This document shows positions 6,401 to 9,557 of a DNA stretch of 9,557 nucleotides, one piece after another (position 1 is the first letter of the stretch; every line of letters begins with the position of its first letter). The notes below the pieces were generated by a model, which had not been told where the DNA came from, did not search any database, and worked only from the letters and a program-made list of their open reading frames with translations. A program made the position numbers and the translations under genes. The stretch is from contig VXXH01000204.1 of assembly GCA_009835515.1 (NCBI GenBank), positions 1-9,557 on the forward strand, read 5' to 3'. The stretch comes from Candidatus Poribacteria bacterium (GTDB taxonomy: Bacteria > Poribacteria > WGA-4E > WGA-3G).

Positions 6401-9386
6401 GATTCCGAGCGAGCTGGAACTTGTCTGTGTCCATTCCGGGAGGACCTGATGTTGTGTAAGTTGTAGCCGTTTTTGCGCGCTGTGTCGCATTTTTAGGCGG
6501 TTTCGGCATATCCAAAATTCGCTGGAAGTATGTGCGAGCGCGATCGAATTCGTTCATACTCACCAACACCACGCCGAGTTGGTAGAGCGCGGTATGAGCA
6601 TCTGGCCCTGTGATCTTTTCTGCTGCGCGTTCAAGCACAAAGAGTGCCTCGTCAGGCAGTCCATGCCGAATCAGAAGTATCGCAAGTTTGACCTCAGCCT
6701 CAAGCGTCTGGTTTTTCGCATGTAGTAGTTTCGTCCACGCCTGGATCGCTTCCTGCTCGCGGCCAGCATCAAATAGCAGCTCACCGAGCCGTCGCTGATG
6801 GCTGGGGTCAGGTTCAACTTTGACGAGGCGTTGTTGATAGGTCAGCGCGTCTTGGTTATCACCGAGATCAACGCTGATGTTAACGAGTTGTGCTAAAAGG
6901 TCAGGGTTCTCGCGTTCTCTGTCTAATGCCCGCGCCAGTTGGAAACGCGCACTCGGTAGGTCGCCCTCCATCCGATAGAGTTCAGCGAGTGCGATAACAG
7001 GGCCAACACTGGATGTGTTGGATTTCGACAGATGCTTCAATTTTTCCTCAAACTCGCCGCGCCGTCCTAAGTCATAATACGCTTCGGAAAGCGGTTTCAC
7101 GAAAGCGAGTTTGTCGTTAACCGTATCGCTCAACTCCCAGCATCGCCAATACTGCGCGAGTGCCTGCCGGGGTTTCCCTGAAAGTTTGTAGGTCGCTGCC
7201 AATTCCGAACGAATATCAATCGCTTCCGGACGCAGACGAAGTGCTTCTTTGAGGCTATCTATGGCACTGTCGTAGTTGCCAGACTGTTTCGCAATCTCTG
7301 CGAGCATCTGATGCCCTTCGGGGTTCCGTGGACTGTGCGCGATGACCTGCTTTGATGCTTCTGTTGCTGCATCGAAATCCATGACGTTCAGATGCGCCCG
7401 CGCGATGTTTGTATAATATTCTCGTGTATTCGCGCTATCAATTGTGATGAGGTGTTTATAGACAGCATTGGCATCATCTCGCCGATTCTGTTTGGTGTAA
7501 ACCTCCGCGAGCCACCGGTTCACAATTATATCGTCGGGTTGATGTGCTTTTGCATTCAAAAGGACTTCAAGCGCGTAAGTGATGTTGCCTAACTTGAGGT
7601 ACATCTTGGCAAGCCGTTTCTGCTTCGCGAAAATATCGGCATCGGAAAGTCCCGACGTTTCAAGTTCTGTTTCCACCGTTTCAATCTTCTCAACGAGGGT
7701 ACCCTGTCGCCGATAAAGTTCGATCCGCTGGTTATCCATCTCCTCAGCGAAAAATGCGTTCGGGGCGAGTTTCGCGGCTTCCGTGTATTCGGTTAGTGCT
7801 GCATCGTAATCCTCGTTTTTCATGAGCAGCTTCGCCAGTGCTTCACGATAACGATAGACATCGGGCATCAATTCGACTGCCTTCCGACTTGCGGTGATCG
7901 CTTCGGTGCGGTAGTTCTTGGTATCAAGCAGCTTCGCCAACCGCTCGTAATTCTCAGCGACTTCTTTGTCGGCAGCGACCATCATATTCCATGTGTCAAT
8001 TGCCTTCTCACGATTGCCTTGTCGGAAGTAGAATTCGCCGAAATACTCAATATAGTCGAGGTTACTCGGCGCAAGCGAAATCACTCTTTGATATGCTGCA
8101 GCGGCATCCGCCATCCATTCGTTACTGGCGTAGATTTCGGCGAGGATGAGATGTGTCCCTGCATTTTCTGGGTCTCGGTCAATCATCCGTTGATATGTTA
8201 CCCGCGCCTTGTCTTCGTCTTCGAGATGTAGGTACAATTCACCGAGTTCGCGGTAAATCCCGAAATCGTCAGGATCCTGCTCGCTCAAGGATTCGTAGGC
8301 TGCCGCAGCGTCTTCAAATCTTTCGGCATTCCGAAATGCTGCGATGAGGTTCAAGCGTAGATTCGCATCGGTCGGGGCAAGTTCCACCGCCTTTTGATAT
8401 GTTGTGAGCCCTTCTTCGGGCTGCTGATTCTCAATATACGCCGCAGCGAGCAAGCCGAGAATCTCTGGTTCGTTCGGGGTTGTTTCAAGTTTCTTTTGGT
8501 AGTATTCAATTAAGCCTTCCCAATTCCCGTCCGCAGCGTAAATCCCGATGATGCGGTGTTGGAGGTCTTTACGGAGCCAGTTACCGGGTGCTGTCAGTGC
8601 CAGTGCTGTGTCGTAACTCTCAATGGCAGCCTCGTAGTCGCCTTTTGCCTCGTGGATATTGCCAATTTCGCGCCGACTCAGGCACACACGATACGGATCT
8701 TCCGCTTTAATTTCAATGATTGCCTCGTGTTGTGCGATCGCCTGTTCATAGAGTTCCTGCTCACGGAGTAAGTCCGCGAGTTCAATCCGTGTAAAGATAT
8801 TCTCTGGGTCGAGTTCAGCAATCTTTGTCCATGCCAAAATCGCTGCATCAACCCGGTCGCGGCGAAAATATGCTCTGCCGAGTGCTTTGTAGATCGCAGT
8901 AAGGTCTTCGGGGGTAGCGGTTTGTGTCTCCTCAGCGATTTTTGCCGCTTGGTTCAATGCCGCAATCGCGTTTTCATGTTGAAGTAGTATGGCATACGCT
9001 TGTCCGAGTGCAAAGTGTGGGTAGTAATTGTTCGGTGCGAGTTCAACGGCGCGTTGGTATGCTTTGACAGCCTCAGCATCTTTCCCAAGGCGTTTGTAGA
9101 TGTGTCCCAAGATCAATTGCGGGTTCGGATTATCCGGTTTTGCTTGCACTTCTGCCTGATAATCGGCAACCATCGCGTCTAAGCCGCTACCTTCGAGATA
9201 AAACTGGTAGAGCCGGTCAAACGTACTTCCCTCTTTTGGCTTACGATTCAGCATCAGTTTATAGCGTTCAATGATTTTTGCATCGTTCACTTCATCTTGC
9301 GCAAGAAGCAGTGGTGAGAGGGCGAGGGTGAAGAGGATCAGACACAGAAGGAACGCGACAACATGAGATTTTCCTCGTCCAATCAT
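1..9386 (-). CDS. Giant exported TPR-repeat protein with nested LamG domain and C-terminal beta-sandwich (3' end outside window)
   Basis: One frame stays open for 3128 complete codons from the ATG at 9386 to the window edge; the stop codon lies beyond it. Start choice rests on a perfect AAGGAGG eight bases upstream and on the signal peptide that follows at once. Domains in order: signal peptide 1-29; TPR block about 50-959; Pro/Thr linker 960-1019; TPR-like block 1020-1228; Tyr/Ser/Thr linker 1229-1270; TPR block 1271-2464; LamG domain about 2465-2682; TPR block about 2697-2965; beta-sandwich from about 2967. TPR identity comes from recurring 34-residue units ending in motifs such as AYQRAVELAP (109-118) and AYEKAIELAP (2035-2044). 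No catalytic motif was seen. TPR solenoids mediate protein-protein contacts, and LamG folds often bind glycans or proteins, so an envelope or extracellular scaffold is the likely role (inference). The frame agrees at both ends and at several internal check points, so I see no frameshift. I do not recognise a named gene. Confidence 0.96.
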   Translation of the reverse strand, partial: MIGRGKSHVVAFLLCLILFTLALSPLLLAQDEVNDAKIIERYKLMLNRKPKEGSTFDRLYQFYLEGSGLDAMVADYQAEVQAKPDNPNPQLILGHIYKRLGKDAEAVKAYQRAVELAPNNYYPHFALGQAYAILLQHENAIAALNQAAKIAEETQTATPEDLTAIYKALGRAYFRRDRVDAAILAWTKIAELDPENIFTRIELADLLREQELYEQAIAQHEAIIEIKAEDPYRVCLSRREIGNIHEAKGDYEAAIESYDTALALTAPGNWLRKDLQHRIIGIYAADGNWEGLIEYYQKKLETTPNEPEILGLLAAAYIENQQPEEGLTTYQKAVELAPTDANLRLNLIAAFRNAERFEDAAAAYESLSEQDPDDFGIYRELGELYLHLEDEDKARVTYQRMIDRDPENAGTHLILAEIYASNEWMADAAAAYQRVISLAPSNLDYIEYFGEFYFRQGNREKAIDTWNMMVAADKEVAENYERLAKLLDTKNYRTEAITASRKAVELMPDVYRYREALAKLLMKNEDYDAALTEYTEAAKLAPNAFFAEEMDNQRIELYRRQGTLVEKIETVETELETSGLSDADIFAKQKRLAKMYLKLGNITYALEVLLNAKAHQPDDIIVNRWLAEVYTKQNRRDDANAVYKHLITIDSANTREYYTNIARAHLNVMDFDAATEASKQVIAHSPRNPEGHQMLAEIAKQSGNYDSAIDSLKEALRLRPEAIDIRSELAATYKLSGKPRQALAQYWRCWELSDTVNDKLAFVKPLSEAYYDLGRRGEFEEKLKHLSKSNTSSVGPVIALAELYRMEGDLPSARFQLARALDRERENPDLLAQLVNISVDLGDNQDALTYQQRLVKVEPDPSHQRRLGELLFDAGREQEAIQAWTKLLHAKNQTLEAEVKLAILLIRHGLPDEALFVLERAAEKITGPDAHTALYQLGVVLVSMNEFDRARTYFQRILDMPKPPKNATQRAKTATTYTTSGPPGMDTDKFQLARNLLYRVQDQSFGGRSGQAWRPNNFEETQAAALVHLVTIVQRQGKLKELIQHLEADAAANLKDIQMLETLAQLYILTNDTEKTDKITERLIAASPDDLTYQAIRLNRVIQEDSDAETVEKHLNAIMGLPSEAKLWYTAQYVNKLYHEDKKADAAQLLNELENTKVTDLNASSMLVSTLLLMGRTDAAERIIANVPIPPQQQQWQHRQLYTNVIDAYIRKEQIDKAVALFWSYCERTKPQTTNTRRVAKLTTSSSYYSGYAPIQSNYPSPTTYYDQGRLDYLQHFYGGLWSRDLQEALYTKLRAELDVGEGINRIYPGLALSYCHWWDGQRDKAQEILSTLQKEFPNDLTLKLNTIFASIQTGQHAEALELLEELAGTDPRNRRQYYNLTLQLALHTGNTVVVRELIAKLLNSPSSARELYEFSRKLQDAGLTQHATAVVNKAMNLAMGMRDPNFLMRLSEHLEDLGRGQDAAQLAERALRFANQRDRYGSTLSRWNFQQATHLVSHSKAVRAREPQLVEATEKNPNSLQAHLKLAAFYESTNQIEKASAAFEAALSLRPKDSTTRQRYASMLQRSGKVKDAVTQYMILLKDNPNVPGYRAWDVVRTFVQADRVDDLVSLAKGMITPSIGRDFGNEFARYAARECTNNNNPKAAAEIYEKLIEAFPNRTYNHRYLASAYAAAGEREKAIQFLRQQLKPEEIASQVQTILQLAEFYKTSGALEDFIKAYETKLTEKPDDSVLLYLIASMQIMANDLEAADSLVSELFDDSDSINIEYLNNLADAYRRAGDSERELHLLASTVDKLDPHTWRFPDTCQKLGLAYSQKGEQEKARDAFRKMGTIRMLQRGYDIWEKEGVANIYMQHEMWDDAEGIYTEIVNDLSVQSYDRDQAQRQLMTIKQRRGDFSNATQLTEKTQEMNIGAQRALAKESMQQGETKQAIEIYEQVVKMMPEDLESRAELATLYSRRNQHDTATDIWNTLLETDPGNTKYQDGFVRTYQVSGDIGKAFELAQRYINTDPESGVHYVRLAKLHAAEEQVEDAITAYEKAIELAPGNAQAYHDLARLHLQIDDTDAAEKAFKKAIQYTGQDWERQDIERELINLYYREGKLEEMITQAEAGGTLTFQMQRERALRYRNAGDLEKSVSAYKKAIDMTSDRFDRRRINEDLLEIYVKLGKTDLTVEIYETLAISDSRDRARDRLISTFKNEGKLEELKTLFKNRWEKSEANPAVLELLAQIYRDANDHEQAAETYLALSEAQPSNVRSFYYAAAALNNNGQPELAKKMLLQGEAALSTSNEKSSMYFLRTLGDICYEGKMYAAAIKLADAAIVESARYRFYGGSPLEPMYELKGKSYLREKRYEDAFNAYRQKAAVARYDSDREAAEASMRRAAQQGNLYEKWIPEQLKQVRENPDDLDARFTLAQSYESNDMISEAIAEYQKISELQPDSWQWHKKLGDLYDKQSQQQRETGEVIEGTALFLDGNSSFVEIGGTDVLNNVTQQATISVWIQPTDFPNRYAPIIFKGDERTSNFSHRSYILYLRENGKIQIASSPNGRGQRSFYTASDTIQLNRWYHIAGVIDGKRDVMRLFINGVEVGTTDFKGQDSIYQSRKPLRIGWTHEEERPTQSPFVGFIDEVRIWNVARTGAEIRSDMNSQLTGDEPGLVAYWKFDKATDGIIPDASRNKNKGRLMGNARLASYTRPIFESFNPEQLTEATAAYEKAIQFDPNSYELYRLLAQIYKNGEHPLDAEQVYRRALDASLTQSEYDTAVKAILNLYDDEKQEDKHIALLEELTPKMPNSTALHELLGDAYKKAGDTEKAKIAYNCWIKLRQREINREQRYWYYSDFAEKLLNKGLYPETALKFAKRAAQRSTGSSYILTLGHAYLANEQYNEALEEFILGLNTRTTGSAHRDVFSRIAETGKKMKNQARYLEMLNKLVDAMSHNLSAHLHLSLVLAEFYRENDMPEKAKAHIQSTGFITEDAWWTLGPFDNTSGIGYDTAYIPEDVTQIDTTTIYNGINGQVRWEKNADKTLEGYIGLGKDIDWRVAYAFATITSPDERKVQLRFDSDDQGKIWLNGEEVFAHTRTSLAEIDRDIIPVTLKPGENSILVKVCEEELHWGFYLRITDTDGKPFDDLKII
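492..1298 (-). repeat. TPR block 4 (residues about 2697-2965)
   Basis: Directly after the LamG domain the repeats resume with a helix B, LTEATAAYEKAIQFDP (2701-2716). Next come units such as YELYRLLAQIYKNG, LHELLGDAYKKAGDTEKA and YILTLGHAYLANEQYNEALE. The last helices contain LVLAEFYRENDMPEKAKAHI. About seven units are visible. The block links the LamG module to the C-terminal beta domain. Confidence 0.88.
1341..1994 (-). other. LamG / concanavalin A-like beta-sandwich domain (residues about 2465-2682)
   Basis: The domain opens with GTALFLDGNSSFVEIGG, matching the usual first strands (ALxFDGxxdyVei). It continues through ATISVWIQP, a YILYLRENGKI strand, WYHIAGVIDG with its Trp at 2562, LFINGVEVG, FIDEVRIWN (2622-2630), and LVAYWKFD before a final RLMGNA strand. 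This series is characteristic of the LamG-like jelly roll (Pfam Laminin_G_3 type). Length of about 218 residues is ordinary. Members often bind carbohydrate or protein ligands outside the cell; the ligand here cannot be read from sequence. The domain interrupts a TPR array rather than capping it. Confidence 0.92.
1995..5576 (-). repeat. TPR block 3 (residues 1271-2464)
   Basis: The longest block, about 1190 residues, possibly around 33 repeats. The first part is divergent (YPGLALSYCHWWDGQRDKA, then ELLEELAGTDPRN). Further on the units become close to consensus, e.g. AYEKAIELAPGNAQAYHDLA (2035-2054) and SAYKKAIDM. The block ends in a single helix A, DSWQWHKKLGDLYDKQ (2437-2452), after which the LamG domain begins. 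Ala, Glu, Leu, Lys and Arg dominate, and cysteine is very rare. The block presumably forms a long right-handed superhelix for protein contacts. Confidence 0.88.
5577..5702 (-). other. Non-TPR linker 2 (residues 1229-1270), Tyr/Ser/Thr-rich
   Basis: The segment begins TKPQTTNTRR after a helix ending FWSYCER. It holds TTSSSYYSGYAPIQSNYPS and then PTTYYDQGR before helices resume at LDYLQHFYGG. Seven tyrosines and about fourteen Ser/Thr fall within 42 residues, unlike the Ala/Leu/Glu-rich repeats around it. It is probably an exposed, disordered or glycosylated loop (inference). The DNA stays in frame through it, so it is not a frameshift artefact. Confidence 0.72.
5703..6329 (-). repeat. TPR-like block 2 (residues 1020-1228), divergent
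   Basis: About 210 residues of predicted paired helices between the two linkers. Units are recognisable by phase (for example LVTIVQRQGKLKELIQHLEAD and MLETLAQLYILTNDTEKTDK) but many lack the Pro at position 32 and the small residue at position 8. A run of four glutamines (PPQQQQWQ) lies near residue 1190. Alpha-solenoid structure seems secure; canonical TPR classification is less so. Confidence 0.75.
6330..6509 (-). other. Non-TPR linker 1 (residues 960-1019), Pro/Thr/Gly/Asn-rich
   Basis: After the helix ending FQRILD the repeat pattern stops. The segment starts MPKPPKNATQ, continues with a Thr-rich stretch and SGPPGM, has a possible short helix (FQLARNLLYRV, 990-1000), then a Gly/Arg/Trp/Asn loop (SFGGRSGQAWRPNNF, 1004-1018). 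TPR helices resume at EETQAAALVHL. It lies between two complete repeats. It reads as a flexible hinge or exposed loop; no known domain was recognised. Confidence 0.7.
6510..9239 (-). repeat. TPR block 1 (residues about 50-959)
   Basis: About 900 residues of helix-turn-helix repeats with the TPR pattern: a small residue at position 8 (often Gly), Tyr or Leu at 11, Ala at 20 and 27, and Pro at 32. Clear units include residues 87-120 (LGHIYKRLG, then AYQRAVELAP) and later ones containing AYEKAVELAP-like or AAAYQRVISLAP segments. Several carry acidic 'DPEN' or 'DPDD' turns. Units vary in length and drift from consensus towards residue 700 and beyond, where motifs such as SEAYYDLGRRGEFEEKL appear. 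At roughly 34-36 residues per unit the block could hold about 25 repeats; a profile search is needed for an exact count. Confidence 0.9.
9300..9386 (-). other. Sec signal peptide (residues 1-29) of the giant TPR protein
   Basis: The N-terminus has the three classic parts: a short basic region (R4, K6, H8), a hydrophobic core of about 15 residues (VVAFLLCLILFTLAL), and a short end reaching LLLA followed by QDE. Cleavage by signal peptidase I is most likely between A29 and Q30, just before the first acidic, hydrophilic stretch. The only cysteine here (C15) is inside the hydrophobic core without a lipobox, so a lipoprotein is unlikely. A retained N-terminal anchor is the alternative. The signal places the whole repeat array outside the cytoplasm. 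Confidence 0.85.
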
Positions 9387-9394
9387 AAAGGATA

Positions 9395-9401
9395 CCTCCT
9401 T
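9395..9401 (-). promoter_or_regulatory. Ribosome binding site AAGGAGG
   Basis: The minus strand reads AAGGAGG, then eight bases (TATCCTTT), then the ATG at 9386. This is a full match to the anti-Shine-Dalgarno consensus at optimal spacing. It fixes the start codon and suggests strong translation initiation for a very long message. Confidence 0.93.
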
Positions 9402-9441
9402 GAAAAAACGCGCAGCATTATTCGGAAAACTTAAATCTCAG

Positions 9442-9467
9442 TACGCGGAACTATCTACTCCCGCATA
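9442..9467 (-). promoter_or_regulatory. Imperfect inverted repeat in the 5' leader region
   Basis: On the minus strand the arms TATGCGGGA and TTCCGCGTA can form a nine-pair stem with two G-U wobbles around an eight-base loop (GTAGATAG). It lies about 55 bases upstream of the start codon. It could be a leader hairpin in the mRNA or an operator if it lies upstream of transcription start. It is not followed by a good T-run, so a terminator of an upstream gene is less likely. Chance is also possible. Confidence 0.35.
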
Positions 9468-9557
9468 ACAACTTGTAGTGGTGAGAAGGGAACTTGCGTG
9501 AGTTATATTAACAAATTTCGCTTTTGGTAGGGGATATCAGTGTATCCATAATACTAC

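Larger units (their letters stand above)
9387..9557. other. Upstream non-coding region
   Basis: These 171 bases precede the giant gene. They are AT-richer than the gene and hold the ribosome binding site and one imperfect hairpin. I found no convincing -35/-10 pair: candidates such as TAATAT on the minus strand near 9510 lack a matching -35 box. No tRNA, terminator or second gene is supported. Confidence 0.6.

Noticed and set aside
9342..9344. Cysteine 15 in the signal peptide as a lipoprotein attachment site
   Set aside because: The residues before it (AFLL) do not fit a lipobox, which needs a small residue at -1, and it lies within the hydrophobic core.
9503..9512. TAATAT/TATAAC as a -10 box on the minus strand
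   Set aside because: No TTGACA-like -35 box lies at 16-18 bases upstream; AT-rich sequence alone is not enough.
9532..9547. GGATA/TATCC inverted repeat as an operator or terminator
   Set aside because: Five-base arms with a six-base spacer are expected by chance, and no T-run follows.
9508..9557. Possible tail of an upstream minus-strand gene, ending at the TAA at 9508-9510
   Set aside because: Only about 16 codons are visible before the stop, and the other two minus-strand frames stop even sooner. Too short to tell from chance.
1..9557. CRISPR array or mobile element
   Set aside because: The recurring words are in-frame TPR codons with variable spacing, not exact direct repeats with uniform spacers. 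No transposase, terminal inverted repeat or integrase motif is visible.

Overview
The window is almost entirely one giant protein-coding gene on the minus strand. A single reading frame opens at an ATG whose first base is at 9386, behind a perfect AAGGAGG ribosome binding site. It runs leftwards without a stop to the left edge of the window, giving at least 3128 codons (about 350 kDa) with the C-terminus still missing. In the notes below, residue n is encoded at plus-strand positions 9387-3n to 9389-3n.

Layout of the protein, N to C: a Sec signal peptide (residues 1-29); a long tetratricopeptide (TPR) superhelix in several blocks (about 50-959, 1020-1228, 1271-2464); two non-TPR linkers rich in Pro/Thr and Tyr/Ser/Thr (960-1019 and 1229-1270); a LamG/concanavalin-like beta-sandwich (about 2465-2682) that sits between helix A and helix B of one TPR; a last short TPR block (about 2697-2965); and a beta-sandwich ligand-binding-like domain (from about 2967) that runs off the window. 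The remaining 171 bases at the right edge are the upstream non-coding region. They hold the ribosome binding site and a 9-bp imperfect hairpin, with no clear promoter or second gene.

The organism is a bacterium: there is a strong Shine-Dalgarno site, a Sec signal and a moderate GC content judged by eye at a little under half. Giant exported TPR proteins combined with LamG domains (WYHIAGVIDG, FIDEVRIWN, YWKFD motifs) and a 'WxxLGPF' beta-domain are a style I associate with Candidatus Poribacteria and, less closely, Planctomycetes. This is inference from protein style, not a database result.

No pathway can be reconstructed because only one gene is present. The architecture suggests an exported scaffold or adhesion protein: a very long alpha-solenoid for protein contacts, carrying two beta-sandwich modules of types that often bind glycans. 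All sizeable open frames on the plus strand, and the short minus-strand ones in other frames, lie inside this gene and look like shadows of it.
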